Shown: positions 36,041 through 46,411, counted from the first letter of the stretch. The stretch: DNA of 64,000 bases from Bradyrhizobium sp. CIAT3101 (GCF_029714945.1 NZ_CP121634.1:8453001-8517000), one strand, 5' to 3'. Notes: generated by a model not told the origin, from the letters alone. Program-made: numbers and translations.

Positions 36041-37487
36041 AGCCAGCGCGATCGTTTTCGACAGTGATCTACAGCGCGCAGCGAAGGACGAGCTATCATT
36101 CTACGCCGATATCGATCGCGCCCAGGCCATCATGCTTGAGCAAGTAGGATTGATTGACCGCGTTCTCGCCCTAAAAGTGCTGACCGAGCTCGACAAACTG
36201 CAAGCTGAATCCTTTCAGAGCATTGCAGGTCGCCCCGCCCCCCGTGGCTCCTATCTCGCTTATGAGGATCATCTCCGTTCAGTAATTGGCAACGAAGCCA
36301 GCAATCTACATCTTGGCCGGAGCCGAAACGATATTAATGCGACCCTGTTGAAACTAAAGCTGAGAACGCCGTATCAAGAACTGTCAGACGAATTACTAAA
36401 ACTTCTGCGACTGCTGTGCAGTCTGGCTCGCGAGCACTTTGAGACCGTCTTCCCGCTGCACACCCACCGTCAGCCAGCATTGCCATCCACTTTTGCGCAC
36501 CATCTGACGGCCTTCGCCAGCGTGCTCGCGCGCGATCTAGATGCGCTCCTTAGCGTGCATCCGATTCTCAACCTTTCCTGCCTCGGGGCCGGCGCCGGCG
36601 GCGGCACGACCTTGCCCATCCTCCCGGAGTTGACAGCCAGGCTGCTTGGCTTCTCGAGCCCGCCACTTAACTCGATTGACAGCGTGGCCTCTCGGGATTT
36701 GGTTCTTCGCGTCCTGGCAGCTTGCGCGATCCTAGGATCATCTCTAAGCCGCATCGCCGAAACTTTGCTGCTGTGGGTGGGCGATCTTGGATTGGCCACT
36801 CTACCTGACGAGCTAGTTGGATCTAGCTCCGCGATGCCGCACAAGCGCAACCCTTTCCTTCTTGAGCAAGCCCAAGGAAAAGCAGGCGGGATCCTTGGGT
36901 ATTTCGTGGCCGCAGTCGCTGCGATGCATAGCACGCCCTTCACGAACTGTGTCGCGGTCGGAACGGAAGCTACGCGCAATGTCTGGCCGGGGATCGACCA
37001 TTCCATTGGGGCGACGCGCCTCGTCCGCCTGTGTCTCTCGGGCTTGATCATCGCCGAAGACACAGCATCCGCAATGCTCGAAACGTCATTCGTGAATGCC
37101 ATGGAAACGGCAACTCGCCTCACGCTCGGTGGAGATCTCGATTTTCGTTCCGCCCACAATGAAGTCGGGCAGTTGGTTACCACAGCGATCGAGAATGGCG
37201 CGCCGAGCCTCTTGACGATCGTGCAACACGATTGGAGGCTCAACTCAGAGACCTCCCCCCCCCCGGACGTTATCGCGCGAACGGCTCGGGCAGGTGGAGG
37301 ACCCGCGCCGGATGCCATAGTGACATCGCTGGAGGAGCTGGAGAGCGGGATTGAACGAGCGGCCGCCGTTTTGCGTGATCTCGGCAAAGGCTGGAGCCGC
37401 GCTGAAGAAGAGCTTCGGACAGCCATTGCGAATGTCAAGAGACCCACACGACAAGGGATCGATACCGGAGAAGAAGCCCAACAATGA
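36000..37487 (+). CDS. Argininosuccinate lyase-like enzyme (fumarase/aspartase superfamily)
   Basis: A 495-residue lyase. LGRSRNDINATLL (105-117), the catalytic His block HTHRQPALPS (154-163) and the signature GSSSAMPHKRNP (274-285) with the mobile catalytic serine loop are conserved as in ArgH. The family eliminates fumarate from succinyl adducts. With a kinase and PLP enzyme upstream, the natural proposal is release of fumarate from an aspartate-derived adduct, leaving a 2,3-diamino acid (DabA/PacT-like; inference). No argG is nearby. The TTG at 36000 with GGAGAG five bases before is preferred; GTG at 35988 is possible. A run of ten C (37255-37264) encodes Pro-Pro-Pro and could slip. Confidence 0.85.
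   Translation: MQSTGRIKSTLHPEASAIVFDSDLQRAAKDELSFYADIDRAQAIMLEQVGLIDRVLALKVLTELDKLQAESFQSIAGRPAPRGSYLAYEDHLRSVIGNEASNLHLGRSRNDINATLLKLKLRTPYQELSDELLKLLRLLCSLAREHFETVFPLHTHRQPALPSTFAHHLTAFASVLARDLDALLSVHPILNLSCLGAGAGGGTTLPILPELTARLLGFSSPPLNSIDSVASRDLVLRVLAACAILGSSLSRIAETLLLWVGDLGLATLPDELVGSSSAMPHKRNPFLLEQAQGKAGGILGYFVAAVAAMHSTPFTNCVAVGTEATRNVWPGIDHSIGATRLVRLCLSGLIIAEDTASAMLETSFVNAMETATRLTLGGDLDFRSAHNEVGQLVTTAIENGAPSLLTIVQHDWRLNSETSPPPDVIARTARAGGGPAPDAIVTSLEELESGIERAAAVLRDLGKGWSRAEEELRTAIANVKRPTRQGIDTGEEAQQ
37255..37264 (+). repeat. C10 homopolymer inside the lyase gene
   Basis: Ten consecutive C near codon 419 of the argininosuccinate-lyase-like gene. A one-base slip would truncate the last 75 or so residues. 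Confidence 0.97.
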
Positions 37488-37734
37488 GACCCGAGCCAGC
37501 AGACGGGAGCCGAACAGCTTCTGAGCACAAAATGAGCGCAACCACTGTTGGCCATGCTCAGCTCGTGCGGCTCATGACTTTTACACCGACGCGGCCAGGC
37601 AACAAGGGCTGCTTGACATACTTACTGTCCGCCAGCGGACGCACGTTGATAACCAGCTATCACTCGGAAACTTTTATGACAAGGAACAATTCTCGTCCTC
37701 TTGGAATTCTTAACCTGAATAGGGGGCCCGCCCC

Positions 37735-38352
37735 CCTTCTGTTACGAGGCCGGCCCGACGGGCGATGGCCTTTATCGTCTGATCCGGTCGCTCGGCCACG
37801 AATGCACGGTGGTGGCGCCATCGTTGATCCCAAGGAAGGCCGGCGATCGGGTGAAGACGAACCGCCGAGACGTTTCTCTCGCCCGGTTGCTGCGCGCTGG
37901 CGAACTGACGGCGGTATTGGCTCCCGATGAAGGCCACGAGGCGATACGCGAACTCGTTCGCGCCCGAGCGGCAGCGGTTGAGGCACTGCGGGTCCACCGG
38001 CAACAGATGAGCGCCTTCATGCTCAAGCACGGCCGCACCTATCCCCGCAAGAAGGGCTGGACGATACGCTATCTGCGCTGGCTTCAGGAACAGCAGTTCG
38101 ATCACCGCGCACACCAGATCGCGCTCCAGGAGACGGTCGAAGCAGTTCGCGTCGCCCGGGAGCGGGTCGAACGTCTGGCGCGCACGATCGAAGAGTTCGT
38201 CTCAGCCTGTTCTCTGGAGTCGCTCGTGCGGGCGCTTCAAACATTACGAGGGATCGATCTGATCGTCGCGGTGATATTGTTGGTCGAGAGCGCCTGGACC
38301 TGTCGACACCCGCCGAAGATAGGCAAGACAAAGCTATACCGGCTCGAATAGG
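37735..38352 (+). pseudogene. IS110-family transposase, 5' part
   Basis: A partial DEDD transposase. From 37743 the frame reads YEAGPTGDGLYRLIRSLG then VVAPSLIPRKAGDRVKTNRR, the hallmark N-terminal half of IS110/IS116 transposases, and continues to LVRALQTLRGIDLIVAVIL before ending at a stop at 38352. The C-terminal DNA-binding part is missing and the start region is frameshifted. It closes the plus-strand biosynthetic operon on its downstream side. Confidence 0.88.
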
Positions 38353-38374
38353 CATCGCCAGCCGTTCGTGAGAT

Positions 38375-38870
38375 TGCGTGGAAAGTGCAGAGCCGCTTGA
38401 CGGCCCGCCTACCCAGTCCGCCAGTGTCGAACGATCGAGCTCAATGCCCTTGGGGGGCGTAAATCTGCGCCTGCCGGTAGAGCGGCAGGTGATCGGCATA
38501 TTTGGAGACCAGCACCTTGGTGACGGTAGCGTCGGTCGGGCGATCCGCCCTCGATCAGCCTAGCCGGGGGCTGGCGCCTGCATGACGCCATCCTCGCAGG
38601 CCCGGCAGGTGTATTTGGGCGGCGGGTCACGAGGATCGGGAACTGCGTCGGGACTAGGTCCAGCCGCTCGCTTCTGCCCTCACTCGATCCGGTGCAAACT
38701 CGCCTTGGCAGCAGGGACGGGCTTTGTTCTTGATGTCGACGATGACCTCGATACGCGGCAGGTGCACCGGCAACGCGCCACGGTTGGCGGCGCTTGCGAG
38801 CTCGCGCATCGCCGCCTTCAAGTACATGCTCTTTGACCATCAGACGCGAGCGGTATGGCAGCAAAATCGC
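38375..38870 (-). pseudogene. IS66-family TnpC fragment
   Basis: Minus-strand fragments in two frames: SERLDLVPTQFPILVTRRPN (near 38620-38680), ARLIEGGSPD, and GIELDRSTLADWVG (near 38410-38455), all typical of the IS66 TnpC zinc-finger and DDE regions. Frameshifted and truncated at both ends. Confidence 0.85.
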
Positions 38871-39495
38871 CGCGGTCGCACGTCTGGATAAATTTGCACG
38901 ATTGCAGATGGTATCACGGACTTCTTAGCACAACATCTCGAGGTTTTCGTCGAGTACTGGAAGATCACGGGTATTCCGGTGCTTTGCAATACTAGTGCAC
39001 ACCTGCCAAGACGCGGTTTTTTCCGGATGTTCCAGCGGCGTGCCTGATGTTGAAGAGGTAACGTGCGAGGGTCAGCTGTGGACCAAGGACCCTACAGTTA
39101 GTATCGCTCGACGATCGGAAAGTACGTCCACCGCGGCCAATTCGCAGATAGCAGGGTAAAGAAGTAGTTCGGTAAAGCCGCTGGCGCCGACGATCGTTTT
39201 GTATCAGGCGGAGAGCGGCTCGACCACTGCGCCGATCGGATCGGAAGTAAGATTGCAGGTAGAGCCTGCCACCAACCGGAACGGCTATTGTATGAACCGG
39301 CCTCTGTGCACTCGTGACCGCCGGCTCTTAATGCGGGTGCTTGTGCTCTACGGCGAGGGTCAAAGTAAGCAGTTCAGGTCGGTCGCGGGAGTACAGCTCC
39401 CCCACGTGGAAAAGTTGATTCTTACTTGGGAGCTGCCCTGCTTGAGGAGCATCGCCGAGAGTAGATCTAAACGGAGCAGGATTTTGACGATTCCT
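38871..39495. other. Decayed region, nothing recognised
   Basis: About 620 bases between IS66 debris and the dehydrogenase gene. Confidence 0.35.
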
Positions 39496-40545
39496 TCAGC
39501 TACTAGTGGCTGGAGAAACACGGTCGCGCAGACCTCTTTCCCAGCGCGCCAACGTCTCACCCGCGCCGAAGCCCTGAGCTCGGAGCCCCAGCAGCACCGC
39601 CACGAGACCGTCGTCGCGCTTTTCTTCCAGCTCTGCGACGGTCAAATTCTCCGTGGCAGCCTGAGCATCCGACTGTTCGGCCAGCTTTTCCAGAAAGGCC
39701 TCCGTCAGCTCAGGCACGTTGGTGAGCTTCGTCCACGGAAACTTCAGCATGGGTCCCCATTGCTCCATATAGCGGCGCATGCCGATCGCACCGCCGCCGA
39801 TTCGGAAAGGACCGATGACTGCTCGGCGCAGCCCGAAGGAATATCGGACCGCATCATCGACCTCCTGGACGTTGGCCACATCGTCGTGTACGAGCCACAG
39901 TGCCTCACGCCACATTGCCTCCTGCAGGCGGTTTGCTATAAACCCATCTACTTCTTTGCGCACGACGAGTGGGTGCATCCCCACGGCACGATAGATTTCC
40001 GCGGCTCGCGCCAAAGAGACCGGCACCGTGCGCTGTCCGGCGCACAACTCAACTAGCGGCAACAAATATACCGGGTTGAAAGGGTGGGCAACGAGCAGTC
40101 GCTCGGGGAATTCCATCTCCTTCTGTAGCAATGTTGGAGGAAAACCGGAAGTTGAAGAGCAGATAAGCGTTCCAGGCGCCGCCGCCCGGCTGGCGGTTCG
40201 GAGAAGCTGCTGCTTCAGGTCTAGTCGTTCCGGGGCGGATTCCTGCACGAGCTCTACATCGCGAACCGCGTCCGCCACTGAATCCACCACCGTCAGCGCC
40301 CCCTCCGCTGGGAGCGGGACCTGTGTGAGTCGCGCGTAAGCCCGGCGGGCCTTCGCCAACACCTTCTGCACGCGTTCGACTGCACCAGAGGATGGACCAT
40401 ACAGTCGCACATCCACCCCATTTAGAATAAATCGCGCGGCCCAGCCGCCGCCAACGATCCCCCCCCCGAGCAACCCAACTGCTCGGGGACGCGCTTCTGA
40501 TGGGGACGCTGAACTCTCTGACATTTCGTTTGAATTCTCCGACAT
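39496..40545 (-). CDS. 3-hydroxyacyl-CoA dehydrogenase family, L-carnitine dehydrogenase-like
   Basis: A 349-residue NAD-dependent dehydrogenase. The Rossmann motif VGLLGGGIVGGGWAARF is near residue 23, SSTSGFPPTLLQ and AHPFNPVYLLPLVE carry the catalytic His-Asn region, and KEVDGFIANRLQEAMWRE begins the helical dimer domain. This pattern is closest to L-carnitine 3-dehydrogenase or lambda-crystallin types. The ATG at 40545 follows GGAGAG; a longer frame to 40581 is less likely. It overlaps the end of a broken BKACE gene (TTTAATG), the usual partner that cleaves 3-dehydrocarnitine. A run of nine G in the nucleotide-binding loop (40459-40467 on the plus strand as C) is a possible slippage site. 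The enzyme itself looks intact. Confidence 0.85.
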   Translation of the reverse strand: MSENSNEMSESSASPSEARPRAVGLLGGGIVGGGWAARFILNGVDVRLYGPSSGAVERVQKVLAKARRAYARLTQVPLPAEGALTVVDSVADAVRDVELVQESAPERLDLKQQLLRTASRAAAPGTLICSSTSGFPPTLLQKEMEFPERLLVAHPFNPVYLLPLVELCAGQRTVPVSLARAAEIYRAVGMHPLVVRKEVDGFIANRLQEAMWREALWLVHDDVANVQEVDDAVRYSFGLRRAVIGPFRIGGGAIGMRRYMEQWGPMLKFPWTKLTNVPELTEAFLEKLAEQSDAQAATENLTVAELEEKRDDGLVAVLLGLRAQGFGAGETLARWERGLRDRVSPATSS

Positions 40546-41079
40546 TAAACTCTCCAGACTTGTGGTAAACGGTCCCGCCAAAATGTTAGCTGGCCGATAT
40601 CAACAGCTCGACTCCAGGACGGACTCGGGGCTCCTGCACGCGAGCAACCATCGCAAACCGAGCCTGGGGTGTGAACATCAAGTACTCTTCCCGTCGCTAA
40701 GCGTCGGCTTCCTGCAGTGCCGTACAGATCTAGGTGATGCACAAATCCCTCCAGCGCGCCAGATGTTCGAACGGGCGATCGGTGAGGAAAGTTCACTCCA
40801 CGTCGGATGAAATCGCTGCTCATGCCTGTGGCAAGATTAATCATCAGATCCGAGTTTCGAATACGTTTTACCGCCTCCCGATACAACGCCAGATCTCGCG
40901 AGCCCCGCGCAGTACTACAATCACGCATGTGGCTGTGCACAGCCGCAGCACCTGCTCGCGTTGTTGCAATAGACGAGTCCGCAATCTGCTCTGGTGTGAC
41001 GGGCACATAGGGACTACGCTCCCCCGCTTTCGATTCCAGTAACGGCACACGTGATGGACAACTCGGAAAGCATCGTCAT
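40545..41079 (-). pseudogene. BKACE (DUF849) 3-keto acid cleavage enzyme, truncated and frameshifted
   Basis: Begins MTMLSELSITCAVTGIESGG at 41079, shifts frame near 41020 and continues SPYVPVTPEQIADSSIATTR then AAAVHSHMRD, the metal-binding HxH block of beta-keto acid cleavage enzymes. It ends around 175 codons instead of about 300, with a scrambled tail that still shows AVDIGQLTFWRDRL. Intact BKACE condenses a beta-keto acid with acetyl-CoA and in carnitine degradation acts on 3-dehydrocarnitine. The pathway with the adjacent dehydrogenase is therefore interrupted. Confidence 0.85.
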
Positions 41080-41985
41080 CTTTTTTCGCTTCAACGTTTG
41101 GTCTTTTCGCAACGAAACGACCTTAGTAAGTTTCACGATCATGTGTCGCCCAGCCAATTTAGCAACAGCGATTAGCTGGGTATCACCGGCAGCCCCTGAG
41201 ATGCGCCTTGTGAATGCGTCAGCAACGGCAGAGTTCACTACAGCAATCGGTGTGCCAACCATAAAATTCTCGCGCCCGACGCAGCGAAAGCACTTATAGC
41301 GGCTACCAGCTAGTGGATGAGGCTGCGGGGTGTCAGACTTCCGACAACCCGCAATTAATTGCACATGGCGTGTATAAAGAAACAATGAAACAATTGCCGT
41401 CGCACGAGTTTGACGCGCCATTTGACGACGAAGATCGTCATAGCCATCCGCAGTCGAGAGGGCTCGATGGTTCCAGCTTGCCATTGAGTCGGGTGCGTGA
41501 TCAAGCAGCCAGCTTTTCACGCTCGACACCTCCAAGATAAGACTATCAAAGGATCGGGGTGCTAGACTGTGACCCGTCGAACAAGGCCGGGTCACGTGTT
41601 TTGTCGAGACAGACGCCGCGGTATCGGTTCTCCAGACTTAGTTAGTACGTTGCCCCCTCCAGCGGCAACTGTGTTTGGCCTACATCAAACCACAGTTCAA
41701 CTTTTACGGAAAGCAATCGCAACATCCCATCATCGAGCGGCGCATTGGCGACTCTCCGCAGATAGGACACACGGAACTCAGGCAGACTTAGAAGCGCCTC
41801 GTTATGGTTTGAGCAGGGAGTCGCTCTCGCCTGGTGGCGACCTTGTAGGCCATAAGAGCGCCAGCTTTTGGAAGTCGATTCATCCTGGGGGAACGTTGCT
41901 CCAGCTAAGCGTAGCGCCGAGGCATTCAGATTGTTTGTGCGTGGTCTTTCGAGCGCCGCTAGCTGGCTTAGAAAGAATTGGCCCG
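41080..41985. other. Decayed region upstream of BKACE
   Basis: A minus-strand frame continues upstream of BKACE to 41595, but its residues match nothing recognised. No other gene seen. Confidence 0.35.
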
Positions 41986-42475
41986 ATGATCTAAGCCCAG
42001 ATCGTCGCGGAAAGCCTCGAGCCGAGTGCGGTTGTGACGGATATCGCACGCAGCCATGGCTGCCGGCCGCAGCAGGTGCATGATTGGCGACGCCGGGCGC
42101 GTTTGGGCCAGTTGATGCTACCCGGTTCGGCGGACGCGCCGTCGTTCGTGCCAGTGGTATCGGAATCAGCGTTACCGGCGTCCACAGAGCCCACCGGATT
42201 GCCGGAATCGTGACTGTTGAGCTCCAGGGTGCACGGGTGGAGGTACGGGGACGCCTGGCATTGCGGTGCTAGTGATGTGTTCATGGCACTGCGACGGGCA
42301 CGTTCATGCTGACGTCAGGCGCAGACGCTGGCGACGCACGGTATCGCCATCGACCGTTCCACGCTCGCCTTCTGTGTCGGCTACGCCGTCCAAGAATTGA
42401 AGCTGTTGTGGCATCGTCCGCGCCAGCTTCTGCTCGCCTCTTCGAAGCTCTGTGTCGATGAAAAGATTGATCCGC
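41986..42475 (+). pseudogene. IS66 remnants (TnpA and TnpC pieces)
   Basis: Plus strand: a TnpA-like piece RSHGCRPQQVHDWRRRARL (near 42040-42100) with VTVELQGARVEVRG in another frame (near 42210), then a TnpC piece TLATHGIAIDRSTLAFCVGY and QELKLLWHRPRQLLLAS (42320-42465). Internally deleted, since TnpB and most of TnpC are missing. Confidence 0.75.
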
Positions 42476-42526
42476 ATTGAAGAGAAACCGCCGCTCTAGG
42501 CGGGCTACCTAATGCGAGATCTGGCT

Positions 42527-44179
42527 TCACCTCCAGCACTTCTTCTCAGTGTCGTAAGCGCCGGCAAGCGGATCGCTCACAGCCATCAGCTCACGTTTAA
42601 GTACTTTATTGCTGGACGTGCTTCTGGGAAGAACTGAAGTGAAGCCTATGTACCGCGGCACTTTGAACGCAGCAAGATGCGCACGAGCATGTTCGAGAAT
42701 GCGTTTGACAGCTAGATTGTCTGGCGTGACACCTTCCCTTAATTCAACGTAAATCTTAACCTCCTCGCCGCGCTTTGCATCGCGAACAGGCACCGCCGCC
42801 ACATCCGAAATTTCGGGAATCTCGCGGATCACTGCTTCTATCTCGCGCGCGGCGACGTTCTCGCTTGACCGGCGGATCATGTCCTTCGTGCGCCCTACCA
42901 GCCAATAAAAGCCGAGTTCGTCACAGCGCATAAGATCACCGGTCTTGAACCATCCGCCCTCAAACGAAGTAAGATTTGCGTCGGGTTTCTTCCAGTAGCC
43001 CTTGAAAATCCCACGCCCCTTCACCCACAGCTGGCCGACAGCGCCAACCGGCGTGGGGCTCCCATCTTCGTTTACGAGCCGCAAGTCCCGAAAAGGTGCC
43101 CGAATCCCCACGGAGCCCGAGTCGGATAGTTCGTCAAATTGGTTCGGCATTCTTGTACCGAAACCGATTTCCGTCATCCCGTAAGCCTCCTGGGTGCGCA
43201 CCCGAAAGCGCTTCCGGAATTGGCGGACGGTGTCAGGCCCCCAGCCCCAATTCAGGATCTGCTTCAGGCTTGTCGCGCCGTCTTCCTCGAGGGCCTCCGC
43301 TTGTCGCGCGACCAGCTCGGGGCACTGGCACCACTCGATGCGGTGCTGCTTAACCCAACCCATGAAACGAGTTGAGCTGAGCTGCGGAGCTAGGTAATGA
43401 GTAGCCCCATGTCGATACGATTGCAGAAGATGCCATGGCCCATCCACATAGAAAAATGGTTGGGCAGAGAGGTACTTCTGGTAAGGCTGCTCGTCCCAAT
43501 TTGCGGCCTGGTATGAGAACACACTCCAGTAGTCGTGCGTCAACAGGCAGCCTTTCGGAAAGCCCGTCGTCCCCGAAGTATACTGAATGTTTAACACGTC
43601 ATCAGGGTGCACATCCTCCTCCACCTGGCACTCATCCGCACCTTTGAGCAATTTATTGAGGGTAGTCGTTGTGCTATCAGAAGCGTTACCAACGAGAATT
43701 GCTCGCTCACGAGCGAGGTGCTCCGGCCAAGGCTCCATCGCGCAGAACACTGACCACGTTGACTCGTCGACAACAGCGAACTCGACCTGTGCATCGCTAA
43801 GAACATATTCTATTTCCCTTGGAGTGTAGCGCATGTTGATTGGGACGATCACTGCACCGAGCTTAGCAAGCGCAAACCATATTATCGGGAATTCGATGCG
43901 ATTGGACAGCATTGCCCCAACGCGATCTCTTTTGCGCACACCCAATGCACGAAACGCATTCGCATATTTGTTAGATAGTTGGTCAAGCTCTGAGTAGCTT
44001 GCTTGCTGGCCGCGTTCGAAAACGTTTATTGCAGTCGCCGCGCCGTGCGAGCTCGCTCTGTTTGACACCAGTTGACCTATTGTAATCGTCTTATAGGCGG
44101 ATTCCAGCGCTTCGATCTTGCGCATCACACGAGCAACGCGGTCGCTGGGGTGACAGGAGCTCAGTTTTCTTAGGGGCAT
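42527..44179 (-). CDS. AMP-dependent acyl-CoA ligase (carnitine/crotonobetaine-CoA ligase-like)
   Basis: A 550-residue ANL-superfamily ligase. The P-loop IQYTSGTTGFPKGCLLTHDY (near residue 205), the A5 region QEAYGMTEIGFGTRMPNQ (near 340), A7 GWFKTGDLMRCDELGFYWLV and the A8 hinge GRTKDMIRRSSENVAAREIE are intact, and the final catalytic Lys is in SSNKVLKREL. It activates a carboxylic acid as acyl-AMP and then acyl-CoA; the pattern resembles CaiC and related betaine ligases. It lies on the same strand as the carnitine-dehydrogenase-like gene about 1.4 kb away, with IS debris between. The start may instead be the ATG at 44125. Appears functional, unlike the BKACE gene. Confidence 0.86.
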   Translation of the reverse strand: MPLRKLSSCHPSDRVARVMRKIEALESAYKTITIGQLVSNRASSHGAATAINVFERGQQASYSELDQLSNKYANAFRALGVRKRDRVGAMLSNRIEFPIIWFALAKLGAVIVPINMRYTPREIEYVLSDAQVEFAVVDESTWSVFCAMEPWPEHLARERAILVGNASDSTTTTLNKLLKGADECQVEEDVHPDDVLNIQYTSGTTGFPKGCLLTHDYWSVFSYQAANWDEQPYQKYLSAQPFFYVDGPWHLLQSYRHGATHYLAPQLSSTRFMGWVKQHRIEWCQCPELVARQAEALEEDGATSLKQILNWGWGPDTVRQFRKRFRVRTQEAYGMTEIGFGTRMPNQFDELSDSGSVGIRAPFRDLRLVNEDGSPTPVGAVGQLWVKGRGIFKGYWKKPDANLTSFEGGWFKTGDLMRCDELGFYWLVGRTKDMIRRSSENVAAREIEAVIREIPEISDVAAVPVRDAKRGEEVKIYVELREGVTPDNLAVKRILEHARAHLAAFKVPRYIGFTSVLPRSTSSNKVLKRELMAVSDPLAGAYDTEKKCWR

Positions 44180-45104
44180 TATTGCACTTCATACTAGGCA
44201 ACCAAAGCTCAGCTATTGAGCACGATTCTGTACGGACAGCTCACTAGGAATTCTCATTCACAGCCGTCACCACGCCGCCGATCTCAAGATCTAGACCAGA
44301 TTGCACTTAGGCGCATGATGGGAACCGCAAGGAACTTGTCCGCACGCAGCTCACCCAGGTCATTCGATCGGCCGCCGAAGAATTCGCGGTTACCTCGCAT
44401 TGTCGTGATATTCGAGATCCTGATGCTTGATTGGGCGCCAAGCTTTTTTGAACCAACGCGAGACGTGCAACAAATTGCGATACCATTGCCGTACCTTTTC
44501 GACGATCGTTGAGATGTTTCACGGCCTGCCCGACCGCTCAGGATTTGACCTTGCCCTATTCTCAACGACCGAGACACTACCAACTCTGGTGTATGGGGGC
44601 GGCATTGCGTTGCTCAATGAAGACCGTCATCTTCAAAGGCGAGCGGCTGCCGTCAGGCATTATCGGCGGCATCTCAACTGAGCGAGGGCCTGCATCGGAT
44701 GCTGGAGTGGCGCGCGCTTGGCATTCAAGGTCGTACCGTCGGCGTTACCCCCGAACCACCGATCAACTTGAGCAGACTCATATGCTCCCCGCCCTACACC
44801 AGACCCAGCTCTCCAGTTGGCGCCTTTGGGATAGGGCCGCAACTCGGAGGCTGAGAAGCCCGCACCGCTGCTCTTTGAGAAGCCATGATCTGCCACGAAG
44901 TCTCATCCAGCGCGGTTAGATCCCGGAGTTTCGGAGCCACGGACGATCGGCGCAGCTAGTCGGGGTTGTGTAGCCGGCCGTCCGTTGCAATGAGGCGGCG
45001 CGCGTCAGGCAATTCAGGCACGAACGATGCCGCCGGATACTGTAGTCGGCGATCAAAGTACCCATCTTCGGGCGGCGGTCATCCAGATCGAAGAACAGGG
45101 GCTC
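44180..45104. other. Decayed region, nothing firmly recognised
   Basis: About 900 bases with short frames on both strands, probably mobile-element debris because an IS110-type fragment follows directly. Confidence 0.35.
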
Positions 45105-45416
45105 GTTGAGCTGTTGATCGCGCTTTTGGCCTGGCTTGGCCTGACGCCTAAGCAGAATTCCACCGGCGGGAAGGACCGGCTCGGCCGCATAACCCAGCAA
45201 GGCGATTCCTATCTCAGGCACTTGCTTGTCATCGGGGCACGCAACGTCGTTCGGTATGCAAAGGCCGGTCCCGGGTGGGAGGTGGCTGGATCGAAGCTCG
45301 GCTTGAACGGGCGCCGGCCCATGGCTGTTGCTGTCGCTGTCGCCAACAAGTTGGCTCGGTTCATCTGGGCAATGATGACGAGCGGTGAGTTCTATCGGCC
45401 TAAGCTCGCGGCCTGA
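45105..45416 (+). pseudogene. IS110/IS1111-family transposase, 3' part
   Basis: Carries the C-terminal region of an IS110/IS1111 transposase: LAWLGLTPKQNSTGGKDRLG, RITQQGDSYLRHLLVIGARN and VANKLARFIWAMMTSGEFY, ending at a normal stop. The 5' two thirds are missing or unrecognisable. Confidence 0.85.
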
Positions 45417-45654
45417 GCCGCCGCGATGGCCACCCTAAGGTGTGAGCGCAGCTGACAGCGTGATGGAAACCGGCAGAGCTGGGGATCGAGAAAGCCCGAA
45501 GACTTTTAAGCGCAACAAGTGCGGCCCGTTGATGAGGCCTCGATCCGCGATCGCCATCGGGGCCACGACCATGCTATCGGCCGCAATGACAGGCCGTATA
45601 CATGAACGCACCCGACAGATATCCAAAATGCTGCAAAAAGCCCATGCATCAGGG

Positions 45655-45776
45655 GGCCGTCTATACATGAAACTCTCGATGAAGCCGTTCTGCATCGACT
45701 TTCCCGCCGCGATAAAGCGCCAATCGATGACCGTGTCGTTCAGGCGAGCATGGAGATATAGGGAACTCGGCGCCAC
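45655..45776 (-). pseudogene. IS3-family OrfB fragment
   Basis: A short minus-strand remnant reading LNDTVIDWRFIAAGKSMQNG then FIESF, the IS3-type DDE motif region (W-x-x-I-A-x-G-K-P-x-Q-N-G-x-x-E-S-F). Nothing else of the element is recognisable. Confidence 0.75.
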
Positions 45777-46411
45777 GATGGGACACGATTATCGGAATTG
45801 ATTTCTCGAAGCAACCAGCGCCGAAAGATCTTTCGTTCCCCTTCACGTAGGACTCCCTTGCGTTTACTCGACGAGAACTCGTGCCGACGCCGAGGTTCGA
45901 AGTTCGTTTGCCTGCTTTAGGCTCGTCCGGTTGAAGACGTTTATGTTCGGAATCAGCCTCGTCGCGGCACCGGTATTCGATGGGTGTGATGCGAAATACA
46001 CCGCTTTGGCGTTACTACTCGCAGATGCTCTGTTGGCACAACGATTGCTTAGACCCAGTGGAGACCATACGGCTATAGCGGTCTCGCAATCTGCGCCGGA
46101 GAGGGCCATATGAAGCTTGCCCGAACCATCCTAGCTGATGCGCTAGGTGCACCACTGCTTGAGTGCGGTTTGATAATTGCGGCTCATAGTTTTCGCCGCG
46201 GACTGCCCATCAGTCGCCCGACGGGCTTTAGTCCCTCTCCGTCTGAAACGCCTGTTGTACACCGTTTATGGTGCACAATTAGGGGCGGGACGTGGACCAC
46301 CTAGCCGAGACAGCTTGGAGGTCGTCATTCGTTTCCGGTCCCACTGCGACTACGTGCTTCTGATCAACAGGCTTCTAATTTTGCGCATTTTCAAGCCAAA
46401 CGGAGTAGCTT
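45777..46411. other. Intergenic, promoter region of the ATP-grasp gene
   Basis: About 630 bases without a recognised gene; short frames on both strands only. Confidence 0.35.

Noticed and set aside
39199..40056. 285-codon plus-strand frame
   Set aside because: Mostly antisense to the dehydrogenase gene; no domain.
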